From: Paenirhizobium cremeum | GTDB taxonomy: Bacteria; Pseudomonadota; Alphaproteobacteria; Rhizobiales; Rhizobiaceae | Direction: 5' to 3' | NCBI RefSeq assembly: GCF_022884085.1 | Contig: NZ_JAGGCS010000001.1 | Location: 658,848-722,847, forward strand | Length of the DNA: 64,000 nt | Shown: positions 8,564 through 18,402 of the stretch, piece by piece | Layout of the letters: each line of letters opens with the position of its first letter | Position numbering within the stretch: position 1 is the first letter of the stretch | Notes under the pieces: model-generated | Told to the model about the DNA's origin: nothing | Seen by the model: the letters and a program-made list of their open reading frames with translations, nothing else | Database searches by the model: none | Program-made: the position numbers and the translations under genes

Positions 8564-9982
8564 TCAGCGTTTCTTCTTGCGGTTCTCGAACGGGTTGTCC
8601 GACGCCTTGAAGTGAATGCGGATCGGCACGCCCGGCAGCTGGAAATCGTTGCGCAGTCCGTTCATCAGGTAACGCACATAGGATTCCGGCAGCGCATCGG
8701 CGCGCGTGCAGGAAATCATGAAGGCCGGCGGACGCGCCTTCACCTGCGTCATGTACTTGAGCTTGATACGCCGACCGGAAACCGCCGGTGGCGGATGCTG
8801 GATCTGCTGATGTTCCAGCCAGCGATTGAGCTTGGCGGTCGAGATGCGACGGTTCCACACACGGTCGGTGTCGATGATGTTCTGCATCAGCTTGTCGAGG
8901 CCGTAGCCGGTCTGGCCGGAAATCGGCACGGCGCGGATGCCGCGGGCCTGCGGCAAAAGGCGCTCGGTCTTCTCGCGCAGGTCGGCCAGCACTGCCTGCG
9001 GGTCTTCGACCAGATCCCACTTGTTGAAGGCGAGCACGGCGGCGCGGCCCTCGCGCAGCACCAGATCGGCGATCTGCAGGTCCTGCTTTTCGAAGGGAAT
9101 GGTGGCGTCGAAGACGATCACCACCGTCTCGGCAAAACGGATCGCGCGCAGCGCATCGGCAACGGAGAGCTTTTCGAGTTTCTCCTGCACCTTCGCCTTG
9201 CGCCGCATGCCGGCCGTGTCGAACATCTTGATGGTGCGGCCGCGCCAGTCCCATTCGACGGAAATGCTGTCGCGGGTAATTCCGGCTTCGGGGCCGGTCA
9301 AAAGCCGGTCTTCGCCGAGGAACCGGTTGATGAGCGTCGATTTTCCGGCATTCGGGCGGCCGACGATCGCGACCCGCAGCGGCTTGGTCTCGTCATAATC
9401 AGGCTCTTCCTCGTCCTCGCCTTCGCCTGTCCGGGGTATGGCGACATCGGTCTCCGCCTCGTCCTCCGGTTCCGGGAAGGCCCGCTCTTCGCCGATTGCG
9501 GCGACGATGGCGTCGCGCAGGTCGATCATGCCCTGGCCGTGTTCGGCCGAAATCGGCACGGGTTCGCCAAGACCGAGCGTGAAGGCGTCGTAGAAGCCGC
9601 CGTCGGAGCCACGGGCTTCCGACTTGTTGGCCACCAGGACGACCGGCTTCCCGCTGCGGCGCAGGAGTTCGCCGAACGTCTTGTCGAGCGGCGTCAGGCC
9701 CGACTTGGCATCGACCACGAACAGCGTCAGGTCGGCTTCGTCGATGGCCGCCTCGGTCTGCGCCCGCATCCGCCCTTCGAGCGTGTCAGGGCCGGTCTCC
9801 TCGAGACCGGCGGTATCGATGATGGTGAAGCGCAGGTCGACGAGCTTGGCATCGCCCGGCCGCCGGTCCCGCGTCACGCCGGGCGTATCGTCGACGAGCG
9901 CCAGCTTCTTTCCGACCAGACGGTTGAAAAGCGTGGACTTGCCGACATTCGGGCGGCCGACGATGGCGACGGTGAAGCTCAT
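8564..9982 (-). CDS. der: Ribosome biogenesis GTPase Der (EngA)
   Basis: 472 residues with two tandem GTPase domains: P-loops GRPNVGKST near residue 8 and GRPNAGKST near 212, each with DTAG and NKxD motifs, then the C-terminal KH-like domain ending in basic ENRKKKR. Der binds the 50S subunit during assembly and is essential. The ATG at 9982 gives the family N-terminus [14 protein letters not shown]. It lies 39 bp after the YfgM-like gene in the same orientation, an order similar to yfgM-bamB-der of E. coli but without bamB. Confidence 0.95.
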   Translation of the reverse strand: MSFTVAIVGRPNVGKSTLFNRLVGKKLALVDDTPGVTRDRRPGDAKLVDLRFTIIDTAGLEETGPDTLEGRMRAQTEAAIDEADLTLFVVDAKSGLTPLDKTFGELLRRSGKPVVLVANKSEARGSDGGFYDAFTLGLGEPVPISAEHGQGMIDLRDAIVAAIGEERAFPEPEDEAETDVAIPRTGEGEDEEEPDYDETKPLRVAIVGRPNAGKSTLINRFLGEDRLLTGPEAGITRDSISVEWDWRGRTIKMFDTAGMRRKAKVQEKLEKLSVADALRAIRFAETVVIVFDATIPFEKQDLQIADLVLREGRAAVLAFNKWDLVEDPQAVLADLREKTERLLPQARGIRAVPISGQTGYGLDKLMQNIIDTDRVWNRRISTAKLNRWLEHQQIQHPPPAVSGRRIKLKYMTQVKARPPAFMISCTRADALPESYVRYLMNGLRNDFQLPGVPIRIHFKASDNPFENRKKKR

Positions 9983-10021
9983 GCGGTTTTTATCCTTCCG
10001 GGCTCCAGCGCCCAAGCCGGC

Positions 10022-10693
10022 TTACGATGCCTTGCCGGACGCGGTAATCATGTCGAGCAGCATGCGGGCACGGTTCTGCACGTTGCGCGGAGCCTCGGGG
10101 TCCTCGGTGATCTGCTCGAACCACTCGCGGGCGCGTGCCATGTCGCCGGACTTGTATGCGGCAAGGCCGAGCGCCTCGCGGGCGGAATGGCGCATCGCAT
10201 CCGTCGGCGTCGCCATGGCCTCGACCTCGGCGGACACCTGCTCGTAGGTGCCGGCGTCGATCAGCAGCCAGGCGGCGCGCATGCGCGCCACGTCGCGGAT
10301 GACCTGCGGAACGGAAGTATCCTTGCCGATATCGGAGAAGGCGGCGATTGCGGCCGCCGCATCGCCCTTCTCCGCCTGCACGGTCGCCGAGCGCATCCGC
10401 GCCAGAACCGCATAGGCCCCGTAGCCGTCCTTTTCCAGGGCCGCGAGGGCGGCGGTCGCCTCATCGCGCTTGCCCTCGTTGGCAAGCGTCAGCGCTGCGA
10501 GGAACTGGTCGCCCGCGCCGGACGAACGGTGCGAATGCCAGTACTCATACCCGCGATAGCCCGCAGTGCCGAGAACGATCAGGAGAGCGACGCCGATGAT
10601 AACCGGCGCGAATTTCCGCCAGGCCATCTTGACCTGCTCCGAACGGAGCTCGTCATTGACTTCGCGAATGAAGCTGTCGTTGTTGTCCACCAT
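10022..10693 (-). CDS. YfgM-like membrane-anchored TPR protein
   Basis: 223 residues. A short N-terminal cytoplasmic tail is followed by one transmembrane helix at about residues 28 to 48 (APVIIGVALLIVLGTAGYRG), then TPR-like helical repeats. This is the architecture of YfgM/Tas-type ancillary Sec proteins thought to link SecYEG to periplasmic chaperones. The start at 10693 is used rather than an upstream frame at 10792 because the protein family begins just before the membrane helix. It is upstream of der and probably co-transcribed. Confidence 0.8.
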   Translation of the reverse strand: MVDNNDSFIREVNDELRSEQVKMAWRKFAPVIIGVALLIVLGTAGYRGYEYWHSHRSSGAGDQFLAALTLANEGKRDEATAALAALEKDGYGAYAVLARMRSATVQAEKGDAAAAIAAFSDIGKDTSVPQVIRDVARMRAAWLLIDAGTYEQVSAEVEAMATPTDAMRHSAREALGLAAYKSGDMARAREWFEQITEDPEAPRNVQNRARMLLDMITASGKAS

Positions 10694-10832
10694 GTCTCGT
10701 TCCGGAAAGGCCGGCCTTTCAAGTGCATTCTGCTGTGTAAGCGGCCTTCCTAGAGCAAAGGATGCCCAAATGGAAGCATCCTTTGCAGTCACAAGCGCGG
10801 CACCGCCGGCGAAAGGCGCCCCGAGCGGCGGA

Positions 10833-11411
10833 TTACATCGGGATCGGCGCCACCCCGATCAGCCAGAGGTGCAGTTTCCAGATGAACAGCGCCCAGATCG
10901 CCGCTCCGACGACGATAGCGATCAGGTCGTACTTCGCCGAGACGAACGGACGCAGCGTCAGGATACCTGCCCGCTCGCGGCGCTTCAGCGCGATCCGCAG
11001 GATCACGCCCCATGCGAGGAAGGAGCCGAACAGCAAAAGCGAGGCGAGATCGCCATTGGCGAGCAGATGGCCGAAGGCCCAGATCTTCACGCCGAGGATC
11101 ATCGGATGCTTCGTCTTCGTGGCGATATGGCCGGCAGGCAGTTCCGCCGCGGCCAGACAGATCATCGACAGCAGCATCAGCGTCACCGTCAGATGTGACA
11201 TGCCGGTCGGCGGGAACCAAAGGTTGATCGTGGGCGAGATCGCCCAGCCATAGATCAGCACGACGAGCGAGATGATGCTCAACAGCGAATAAATGCCTTT
11301 CCAGCCGTTTTCACCGAACTTGTCGACCATTCTCGATCTGAAATCCGGGGCGACCACCCGGATCAGATGCATGCCCAGAAACAGGATGATCCCGAGAATC
11401 AGGATTGCCAT
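10833..11411 (-). CDS. NnrU family membrane protein
   Basis: 192 residues with about five to six hydrophobic segments. The N-terminal MAILILGIILFLGMHLIRV, GHIATKTKHPMILGVKIWAF in the middle and the WGVILRIALKRRER loop are hallmarks of NnrU. NnrU was described in denitrifiers near nitric-oxide-regulated genes and is related to isoprenylcysteine methyltransferase-like NnrU/PEMT membrane proteins; its reaction is not established. No denitrification genes are nearby. The ATG at 11411 is the family start; the longer frame upstream is unlikely. Confidence 0.8.
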   Translation of the reverse strand: MAILILGIILFLGMHLIRVVAPDFRSRMVDKFGENGWKGIYSLLSIISLVVLIYGWAISPTINLWFPPTGMSHLTVTLMLLSMICLAAAELPAGHIATKTKHPMILGVKIWAFGHLLANGDLASLLLFGSFLAWGVILRIALKRRERAGILTLRPFVSAKYDLIAIVVGAAIWALFIWKLHLWLIGVAPIPM

Positions 11412-11538
11412 TGGTAAGACCTCGTCTTGATTTTGCTCATCATGGAATAGTGATCTCGGGGACCGATTTCCAGTGTGTTCAAAGCTTCGCCGCATTTGAA
11501 TGACAGGACGCCCGCTTCGTTCTGCTACGGGTTCTCGC

Positions 11539-12579
11539 ATGTTTCGTCCGGCCGCCATCCTTTCCTTCGCCCTTTTCCTGCCTCTGCCGTCAATGGCGGA
11601 GCCGATGCGGGAGGCCGGCCAGACACCGCCGACGCCGGCGGAAGAACAGGTGAAACCTGCCCCGGAAAAGCCGAAACAGCTGTTGCTGATTTCCTTCGAC
11701 GGCGCGCATGACAATGCGCTGTGGACGAAGAGCCGCGATATCGCGCGCCGTGCCGCCAACGCCCACTTCACCTATTTCCTCTCCTGCACCACGCTCATTC
11801 CGCGCTCCGCCTCCAAGGGCTACCAGGCGCCGGGCCAGAAGGCCGGGCGTTCCAATGTCGGTTTCGCGCCGACCGTGGAAGATGTAAGGACCCGGCTCGA
11901 CAATCTGTGGAGCGCCCATCTCGAGGGCCACGAGATCGCCAGCCATGCCTGCGGCCATTTCGATGGCAAGGACTGGTCGAAGGCCGACTGGCTTGCGGAA
12001 TTTGCGACCTTCCGTACGACGCTCACCAATGCCTGGAAGGCGAACGGTCTTGCAGACAAGGAACCGGAAGGCTGGCAGAACTTCGCCGATCACGGGATCA
12101 GGGGCTTCCGCGCGCCCTATCTCTCGGCGCCCGAAAGCCTTGTCGAGGCGGAAAAGACCTATGGCTTCGCCTTCGACGCAAGCCTCGTGACCAAGGGACC
12201 GGCATTGCCGCAGCATGATGGCGCGATCACCCGATTCGGCCTGCCGCTGATCCCCGAAGGGCCACAGGGCCGCCGCATCATCGGCATGGATTACAATCTC
12301 TTCGTCCGCCATTCGGCGGGCCTCGACAACCCGTCCCGCTCGCAGGAGTTCGAGGAGCGCACCTATTCAGCCTTCAAGGCCGCCTTCGAGGCCCAATATG
12401 ATGGCGAGCGCATCCCCGTTCAGTTCGGTTTCCATTTCGTCGAAATGAACGACGGCGCCTACTGGCGCGCCATGGAACGGCTGGTCACCGACGTCTGCCA
12501 GCGACCGGACGTCGCCTGCGTCAGCTATTCGGAAGCGATGGATATCCTGGCAAAGCGGCAGCCGCCTCCCCGTTCCTGA
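11539..12579 (+). CDS. Secreted polysaccharide deacetylase-like protein
   Basis: About 346 residues with a signal peptide (MFRPAAILSFALFLPLPSMA, cleavage near SMA-EP). The NodB-like fold is suggested by LISFDGAHDN near residue 50, GHEIASHACGHFDG near 122 and GIRGFRAPYLSAP near 180, which supply the Asp-His-His metal site and the catalytic Arg/Asp region. Members remove acetyl groups from glycans in the periplasm or at the cell surface. An alternative start at 11500 would add 13 residues before the signal peptide. Its substrate is unknown, and the neighbours give no hint. Confidence 0.8.
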   Translation: MFRPAAILSFALFLPLPSMAEPMREAGQTPPTPAEEQVKPAPEKPKQLLLISFDGAHDNALWTKSRDIARRAANAHFTYFLSCTTLIPRSASKGYQAPGQKAGRSNVGFAPTVEDVRTRLDNLWSAHLEGHEIASHACGHFDGKDWSKADWLAEFATFRTTLTNAWKANGLADKEPEGWQNFADHGIRGFRAPYLSAPESLVEAEKTYGFAFDASLVTKGPALPQHDGAITRFGLPLIPEGPQGRRIIGMDYNLFVRHSAGLDNPSRSQEFEERTYSAFKAAFEAQYDGERIPVQFGFHFVEMNDGAYWRAMERLVTDVCQRPDVACVSYSEAMDILAKRQPPPRS

Positions 12580-12889
12580 TATAGGACGGGGATAATTCCG
12601 GCCCCTTCCCGAAAAATTCACGCGCACCATCAATGGCTTGACGGAGACACCGCCCCTCCGGCGTCCCCGCTCGGCCGTGATCGCCTAGTCTTGTGAGGCC
12701 ATCGGATGGGAAACCGGCTTCGCGAACCGGCGCACCAAGGATCATGAACCGGTTGCCGGTGGCGGTTGCGATTACGGTCCTTCGGAACCCCTCCGACGAT
12801 AACCCGAAGACCGAGGCGAAGATCGCAGCCGGGCAGGCGGAACGCCTGATGCCAATACCCCGAGTTCAACCCCGCCTGCCCTCCTCCCG
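12580..12889. other. Intergenic stretch with no gene seen
   Basis: Between the convergent ends of the deacetylase and bacA I find no frame with a convincing start, ribosome-binding site or protein family. Apart from the bacA terminator that follows, nothing can be assigned. Confidence 0.5.
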
Positions 12890-12921
12890 AAAAGAAACCG
12901 CGCCGGAGCGATCCGGCGCGG
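12890..12921 (-). terminator. Rho-independent terminator of bacA
   Basis: A perfect 10-bp stem CCGCGCCGGA / TCCGGCGCGG with a GCGA loop at 12898-12921 is followed, in the minus direction, by the U-rich run at 12890-12897. It lies 31 bp after the bacA stop codon. Confidence 0.85.
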
Positions 12922-12951
12922 CCGAAGGTGCGGGTTCTACAAGGCGGATCG

Positions 12952-14229
12952 TCAGTGCTTGTTCGCTTCGATCTCGCCGAACTGCTGTTCGCGCTCGAGA
13001 TATTTCTGGTCGATTTCCGGCAGCGCCTCGTTGTCGATCGCAGCTTCGAACGTGCGCAGACGTTTGTAGATCGAAAGCAGTTCGACGATGGTCGGCCAGA
13101 CGTTGACGAGATACTGGAACGAGTTCGACACCTGACCGAAGGCGGTCGCGATCTGCTGGTAGATACCATAGGTGATCTTCACCGCGACGATGGTCGGCAC
13201 CAGCATGAAGATCAGGAACAGCGCATCGGCCTGATTGTAGAACGACCGTGCGAGGTTGAAATAGGTGTAGTGGAAATAGAGCCGGAAATAGTTCCGCCGC
13301 ACGTTGGTGAAAAGCTCGGCGACTGTCAGCGGCTGCGCCCGGTCGGCATGGTCCTCGCCATAGACGAGTTCCTTTCGGTATGCGGCCTCGACGCGCTGGT
13401 TGCGGAATTCGAGACCCGGAAGCCTGATGCCGACAACCGCCAAAAGCCCCGTACCGAAGACGGACCAGACGAGCGCCAGCCAGAACAGGCTGTGGGGAAT
13501 CTGGCCGATGATCGGCAGATCGGTCACGTATTTCGACAGCACGAACAGGATCGGCAGGAAGGCGACGAGGTTCATCACCGCGTCGATCAGGCTGACGCCG
13601 AGCCCTTCGAAGGTGGTGGCGAAGCGCATGGTGTCTTCCTGCACGCGCTGGGACGCGCCTTCGATATGACGAACCTTCTGCCACTTCGACATATAGTAGT
13701 CGTTCATCGCGGTCCGCCAGCGGAATACATAGTGGCTGACGAAGAAACGCACCACGACGAATACGGCCACGTTCAGAAAGGCGATGCTCCAGAACGTAAT
13801 CATCAGACTGTAGAAGTCCCACTCCGTGATACCGGGCTTGCCTGTCAATGCGTTCTGCAGGAGGTCGCCGAAGGGCCGGCGCCAGTTATTGAGCAGGACC
13901 GACACCTGAACGTCGAAATAGGTGGTGAAGATGATGAAGTAGGAACCCCAGATCGCCCAGTGCCGCCACGGATGATCCTTGGCGTAATATTCCCAGAACA
14001 GGCCGAAGACAGCCGCCCACACCGCCGCGTAGAGGTAGAACCACAGGTAGTCGGCCGTGACGAAGAAGCTCAGGTTGATGATCGGCTCCGCATCTTCCGG
14101 CATCGGCTGGAAGCCGAGTGCCGCACCCATTTGTGCGCCCGCCAGATACCAGACGAGGATCGCGAGCAGGGTCCAGATGGCGAAGGAGGAGAAGAACAGT
14201 TTAGGCTTGGGAAAGAAGGACTGAAACAC
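12952..14229 (-). CDS. bacA: Peptide antibiotic transporter BacA/SbmA
   Basis: 425 residues with multiple membrane helices, starting [13 protein letters not shown] as in Sinorhizobium BacA. The gene uses a GTG start at 14229. BacA/SbmA is a proton-driven inner-membrane importer of proline-rich and other antimicrobial peptides. In rhizobia it is required for bacteroid survival against host NCR peptides and affects very-long-chain fatty acid modification of lipid A; the length matches BacA/SbmA rather than the longer BclA type with an ATPase domain, and no Walker motifs are present. It ends at a strong terminator and is a single-gene unit. Confidence 0.95.
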   Translation of the reverse strand: MFQSFFPKPKLFFSSFAIWTLLAILVWYLAGAQMGAALGFQPMPEDAEPIINLSFFVTADYLWFYLYAAVWAAVFGLFWEYYAKDHPWRHWAIWGSYFIIFTTYFDVQVSVLLNNWRRPFGDLLQNALTGKPGITEWDFYSLMITFWSIAFLNVAVFVVVRFFVSHYVFRWRTAMNDYYMSKWQKVRHIEGASQRVQEDTMRFATTFEGLGVSLIDAVMNLVAFLPILFVLSKYVTDLPIIGQIPHSLFWLALVWSVFGTGLLAVVGIRLPGLEFRNQRVEAAYRKELVYGEDHADRAQPLTVAELFTNVRRNYFRLYFHYTYFNLARSFYNQADALFLIFMLVPTIVAVKITYGIYQQIATAFGQVSNSFQYLVNVWPTIVELLSIYKRLRTFEAAIDNEALPEIDQKYLEREQQFGEIEANKH

Positions 14230-14363
14230 GGGGCGGGTGCTTTCTCGGCGTGAAACGGGAGGGCGTTTGAAACCCGGTCTGTCGCGCGAAATTAGGGCAG
14301 AACCAAGAACCCAGCAATGCCATTACCAAAATGTAACCGGATCGGTCGAAGCCAATTCACAGC

Positions 14364-15545
14364 TTAGCCGAGCCGGCGGTAGACCGGCAGGACGAACAGC
14401 ACTGCCGCCAGAAGGGCGATGGCCGCGGCAACCGTCCCGGCACTGAAGCTCCCCGTCCATTCCGCAAGCTGTCCGGCGACCAGCGGCCCGAGGATCTGGC
14501 CGACACCGAAGGCGGCAGTCAGGAAAGCGAGCGCCCGGCGCTGGCTTGCCGGCGCAAGCTGGCGTCCGATCCGCAGCGCATAGGCTGTGTTAATCATGAA
14601 CGTCGCGCCCAGCATCAGCCCGCCGACGATGGGGGCAAGCGGCGAAGGCAGCAGCACCGATCCCAGCACGCCGGCAGCCTCGATCAGCAGGCTCACGACA
14701 TAGACGCCCCGCAGGCCGATGCGGATCATCACCGGTCGCCAGGCAAACAGGGAAACCACCGCCGTGCAGCCCGCCAGGAACCAGGTCAGGAACTCGACCA
14801 TCGGCCCGGCGTCGCTCATGCGCGCCATGGTGACGACGAAGGTGGCGGTCACCACGTAGCCGAAGCCGAACAGCCCGTAGGAAACGGTCAGCAGCACCAG
14901 CGGAAGCTTCCACACAAGCGCCGGTTCGGGACTGGGCTTTACCTCGAATTCGGGGGCCGGCGGCAGAAGCGCCAAGACGATCACGAGGGCGATGAAGCTG
15001 ATGCCGGCACCTGCCAGCCAGTCCACCCGCCAGGAAGCGATCCCGAACGGTCCGAAAAATGCGACCAGCGCCACCGTCAGCGACGAGAGCGCGATGCCGA
15101 GCCCCACGCCGCCGAAGTGCGCCGATTGAACAGCCTCGCTGCCCGCCCGTGCCGCGTGACCGAGTACAACGGAGGTTATGAAGATCATCGCAAAAGCGCT
15201 TGCAAGTCCCGCGAGAAAGCGCAGGAGACAGAAGGCCCAGACCGTTTCGACGCCCGCCATGGCGGCCAGAAGCAGCGTGCTGACCGTCAGCGCGAAAAGC
15301 CCCGCGCCCCGTTCGCGCCCAGCCGCCCAGCCATGCCCGGCAAGGATCGCTCCGATGAGGTAACCGGCGAAATTCGCCGCCGCAATCAGCCCCGCCTCGC
15401 CGCTCGAGAGGCCGAGGTCGGTCACCATGCCCGGCAGGATCGGCGTGAAGGAAAAACGCCCGAAGCCCATGGCGGCGGCCATCGCCAGCGCCCCGGAAAG
15501 AGCCGTCTTGAAAAGATTGAAACCTTGGAAATTGCCGTTTGTCAT
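14364..15545 (-). CDS. MFS transporter, YbfB/YjiJ type
   Basis: 393 residues with about 12 hydrophobic segments. The N-terminal ALAMAAAMGFGRFSFTPILPGM and LIAAANFAGYLIGAI are characteristic of the YbfB/YjiJ subgroup of the major facilitator superfamily. The ATG at 15545 (MTNGNFQGFNLF) is preferred to an upstream frame. Substrate is unknown; members are putative drug or sugar efflux proteins. Neighbours are bacA in the same orientation and a toxin-antitoxin pair upstream. Confidence 0.85.
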   Translation of the reverse strand: MTNGNFQGFNLFKTALSGALAMAAAMGFGRFSFTPILPGMVTDLGLSSGEAGLIAAANFAGYLIGAILAGHGWAAGRERGAGLFALTVSTLLLAAMAGVETVWAFCLLRFLAGLASAFAMIFITSVVLGHAARAGSEAVQSAHFGGVGLGIALSSLTVALVAFFGPFGIASWRVDWLAGAGISFIALVIVLALLPPAPEFEVKPSPEPALVWKLPLVLLTVSYGLFGFGYVVTATFVVTMARMSDAGPMVEFLTWFLAGCTAVVSLFAWRPVMIRIGLRGVYVVSLLIEAAGVLGSVLLPSPLAPIVGGLMLGATFMINTAYALRIGRQLAPASQRRALAFLTAAFGVGQILGPLVAGQLAEWTGSFSAGTVAAAIALLAAVLFVLPVYRRLG

Positions 15546-15640
15546 ACGCGGCTTATCGCACCGCACCAAGGGCTCGACAAACCACAAATACTGATCGCCC
15601 GCTCAACGCAGCTTGATGGAAGGCAGGTAAAAGAGCCAAT

Positions 15641-15958
15641 TCAAGGCTCTTCCAGATCGAGGTCATCATCGAGCAGCACAGTTAGCGGTCGCTGATGTCC
15701 GTGTCGGATGGACAGAATGACCACGGTGGCAGCGCGCACTTCATAGTCGATCAGATAAGAACCCTGTACGAACCGGAAGACACCCGGCATCGGAAGCTCT
15801 TCGGAAACCCTGCCGAGTTTGGGGAAAGTCGAAAGATGCTCCTTCAACCGTCTCAGGTTTTCGACAAAATCGCGGGCTGCCTGTGGGTTGCGCGCTCGCA
15901 GATAGTCTGCCTCGGACTTGATATAATCACGCGCTCCGGGCGACAGAATGACCTTCAA
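15641..15958 (-). CDS. ParE/RelE-family toxin
   Basis: 105 residues of the ParE-type fold: GARDYIKSEADYLRARNP at the N-terminus, FPKLGRVSEELPMPGVFRF in the middle and the C-terminal VILSIRHGHQRP, the usual end of active ParE toxins. ParE inhibits DNA gyrase, while RelE relatives cut mRNA; the sequence is closer to ParE. The start codon is TTG, overlapping the antitoxin stop as TTGA, which ties toxin synthesis to that of the antitoxin. Confidence 0.85.
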   Translation of the reverse strand: MKVILSPGARDYIKSEADYLRARNPQAARDFVENLRRLKEHLSTFPKLGRVSEELPMPGVFRFVQGSYLIDYEVRAATVVILSIRHGHQRPLTVLLDDDLDLEEP

Positions 15959-16218
15959 GCAGCGGCATCCTTGGCTGCGTTTTCTAGGTCCCGGATCACA
16001 TCGTCTAAATCGACCCCGGCGCCTCCATCGACCTCGGCCCGGGCTTCGGCCAACTCAATGAGTTCTCGTCCTTCGTTTGCGAGATAGGATTTCAGGGCAC
16101 GGACAATGACCCAACTCCGGCTACGCTCGCAAATCCGCGCAACTTCCTCGACTTGCCCAAGCACATCGACGGGAAGACGCAAGGTGAGAGGATCGGAAAG
16201 ATTGCCACCTTTATGCAT
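15955..16218 (-). CDS. Ribbon-helix-helix antitoxin
   Basis: 87 residues. An N-terminal DNA-binding RHH domain (DPLTLRLPVDVLGQVEEVARICERS, 25 residues from about residue 7, shown here only as a description: beta strand TLRLP then two helices) is followed by an acidic C-terminal toxin-binding tail. The start at 16218 is chosen because GGAGG stands six bases before it; the upstream ATG at 16230 overlaps that site. It precedes the toxin in the operon, the standard antitoxin-first order. Confidence 0.85.
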   Translation of the reverse strand: MHKGGNLSDPLTLRLPVDVLGQVEEVARICERSRSWVIVRALKSYLANEGRELIELAEARAEVDGGAGVDLDDVIRDLENAAKDAAA

Positions 16219-16229
16219 TTTTTCCTCCA

Positions 16230-16242
16230 TTTGTAATACAAA
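16230..16242. promoter_or_regulatory. Candidate autoregulatory operator of the ParE/RHH pair
   Basis: TTTGTAATACAAA is a 13-bp inverted repeat with a single central base, located just upstream of the antitoxin ribosome-binding site. RHH antitoxins bind such short palindromes to repress their own operon. The assignment rests on symmetry and position. Confidence 0.55.
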
Positions 16243-16308
16243 ATAGCGCGTCCGACCACTGAGGTCAAACGCGCCGCAGGATTGGCAGCGGAGGTGAAGG
16301 GATGCGCC

Positions 16309-17058
16309 CTACTCCGCAAGCGTCAGGATGATCGGGCCGTTTCGGGTGACGACGACGGTATGCTCGAACTGCACCGTTGGGGCCTTGGGTTCGCTGTAGA
16401 GCGTCCAGGGATCGTCGCCGTCCTCGGCCCACAGGCCGCCGATGGAGAGGAACGGCTCGACGGTGAAGACCTGCCCCTCTTCCATGATGCGCGTCTCGTC
16501 CGGGTCCGGCCAGGTCGCCAATTCCTTCGGCTCCTCATGCAGCGAATGGCCGATGCCGTGGCTCGCAAGGTTCTGGATCAGCGTGTAGCGGTTCTTCTTC
16601 GCGAATGTGCCGATGGCATTGCCGATATTGGCCATGGGCTGGCCGGTGCGCACCTGATTGAGCCCGACCCACATAGCCCGCTTGCCGTCGCGCACCAGCC
16701 GCTCGAGCTTCGGCGTCACCGGCGGCACGATGAAGGACGATCCGGTATCGCCGAAGAAGCCGCCCTTCTCGCCGGAAACGTCGATGTTGACGAGATCGCC
16801 GGCGAGGATCTTGCGATCCCCCGGAATACCGTGGGCGACTTCCTCGTTGACGCTGATGCAGGTGGCGCCCGGAAACTGGTAACAGAGTTCCGGCGCCGAC
16901 CGTGCGCCGGCGTCTTCCAGCACCTTGCGGCCGATCTGGTCGAGTTCCCGCGTGGTGATCCCCGGCTCCAGCGCCGCTGCCATGGTCTTTACTGCCACCG
17001 CACAAATATGCCCGATCTCCTTGAGCCGGATCAGGTCGTCGTCACTGGATACAATCAT
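16309..17058 (-). CDS. map: Methionine aminopeptidase type I
   Basis: 249 residues of the pita-bread metallopeptidase fold. Metal and active-site residues are visible in HGIPGDR, DVSGEKGGFFGDTGSSF, ASHGIGHSLHE and VFTVEPFLS and EHTVVV. It removes the initiator methionine cotranslationally. In this organism it would be the enzyme expected to expose small second residues such as Thr at new N-termini. It is transcribed alone or with the antitoxin region 80 bp downstream in the same orientation. Confidence 0.95.
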   Translation of the reverse strand: MIVSSDDDLIRLKEIGHICAVAVKTMAAALEPGITTRELDQIGRKVLEDAGARSAPELCYQFPGATCISVNEEVAHGIPGDRKILAGDLVNIDVSGEKGGFFGDTGSSFIVPPVTPKLERLVRDGKRAMWVGLNQVRTGQPMANIGNAIGTFAKKNRYTLIQNLASHGIGHSLHEEPKELATWPDPDETRIMEEGQVFTVEPFLSIGGLWAEDGDDPWTLYSEPKAPTVQFEHTVVVTRNGPIILTLAE

Positions 17059-17112
17059 CGCTCGTCTTTCGGGCCGAAGGCCCTGTCTTGTCGCAAAGGG
17101 GATGCGGGGTGC

Positions 17113-18159
17113 TTACGCCCCCGCTTCCGACGGGGTCAATGCCTTTCGCACCAGAGGCGCGACTTTTGTGCCGTAAAGCTCGATGCCCCGCATGATGTCC
17201 CTGTGCGGCATGGGACCGATTGCCATCTGCAGCATGAAGCGGTCATTGCCGAAGATCTTGTGATTGGCGACGATCTTTTCCGCGACGGTCTCGGGATCGC
17301 CGACGAAGAGAGCGCCCTCCGGCCCGCGCGACATGTCGAAATGGGCGCGGCTGGTCGGTCCCCAGCCCCGTTCGCGGCCGATTCGGTTCATCACAATCGC
17401 CTGCGGCTCGTAGAAGGTGTCGGCCGCCTTCTCGGTCGTGTCGGCAACGAAACCGTGCACGTTGATCGAACTCTTCAGCGTCTTCGGGTCGAGACCCGCC
17501 TTCGCCGCGCTCTGGCGGTAGAGATCGAAGAGCGGCGCGAAACGTCGGGGTTCGCCGCCGATGATGGCAAGCGCCAGCGGCAGGCCGAGATAGCCGGCCC
17601 GCGCCGCCGATTGCGGCGTGCCGCCAATGGCGATCCACAAAGGCAGCGGGTCCTGCAGCGGACGGGGATAGACGCCGCGCCCGGCAATCGGCTTGCGCGT
17701 CTCGCCTTCCCAGGTCACCATCTCGTTCTCGCGGATCTCTCCAAGCAGTTGCAGCTTTTCGGCAAACAGCAGGTCGTAATCCTCGAGGTCGTAGCCGAAC
17801 AGCGGAAAGCTCTCGATGAAGGAACCTCGTCCCGCCATGATCTCGGCACGGCCGTTCGACAACAGGTCGACGGTAGCGAACTGCTGGAAGACGCGGACCG
17901 GATCGTCAGAGGAAAGCACGGTGACCGCGCTCGTCAGGCGGATGTTCTTCGTCTTGACCGCAGCGGCGGCAAGAATGGTGGACGGCGAAGACGCCATGTA
18001 GTCGGGACGGTGATGTTCGCCGAGACCGAAGACATCGAGCCCGACTTCGTCGGCAAGCTGGATCTCCTCCAGCAGGTCGTCGAGGCGACGCTTCGCTTCC
18101 GCGCCCTTGTTGGCGGCGTTCGGATCGACGTCCGCGAAGGTATAAAGTCCGAGTTCCAT
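17113..18159 (-). CDS. LLM-class flavin-dependent oxidoreductase
   Basis: 348 residues of the luciferase-like monooxygenase fold: [13 protein letters not shown] at the N-terminus, [17 protein letters not shown] near residue 40, [16 protein letters not shown] near 100 and [15 protein letters not shown] near 190. These are FMN-dependent oxygenases or reductases using reduced flavin, with very diverse substrates. The reaction is not predictable here. It ends about 50 bp upstream of map and is divergent from bdhA. Confidence 0.85.
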   Translation of the reverse strand: MELGLYTFADVDPNAANKGAEAKRRLDDLLEEIQLADEVGLDVFGLGEHHRPDYMASSPSTILAAAAVKTKNIRLTSAVTVLSSDDPVRVFQQFATVDLLSNGRAEIMAGRGSFIESFPLFGYDLEDYDLLFAEKLQLLGEIRENEMVTWEGETRKPIAGRGVYPRPLQDPLPLWIAIGGTPQSAARAGYLGLPLALAIIGGEPRRFAPLFDLYRQSAAKAGLDPKTLKSSINVHGFVADTTEKAADTFYEPQAIVMNRIGRERGWGPTSRAHFDMSRGPEGALFVGDPETVAEKIVANHKIFGNDRFMLQMAIGPMPHRDIMRGIELYGTKVAPLVRKALTPSEAGA

Positions 18160-18402
18160 GACGATCTCCCGTTGAAGTCACGACACAAATAGAGATCGGA
18201 ACCGACAAGGGCAAATCACCGGAAAGACAACACAGTGTTCGCTCTCAGGCGGGTGGACGTCCCCACCCATTGCAAAAAAGGCAACAGGCTCCCCTCCAGA
18301 TACCCGCCAAATATCCGATTGCCAGCATGCGCGGTTTGCGCGTAACTTTTCACCGTCTTTTGCGGCGCAGCAGAACGCCGGCTTCATGTGGGAGAGGTAG
18401 AA

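Noticed and set aside
8612..10753. 713-codon plus-strand frame
   Set aside because: Runs antisense across two real genes (der and the YfgM-like gene), which have clear family motifs.
12928..14253. 441-codon plus-strand frame
   Set aside because: Antisense to bacA; composition is that of a complement frame and no domain is visible.
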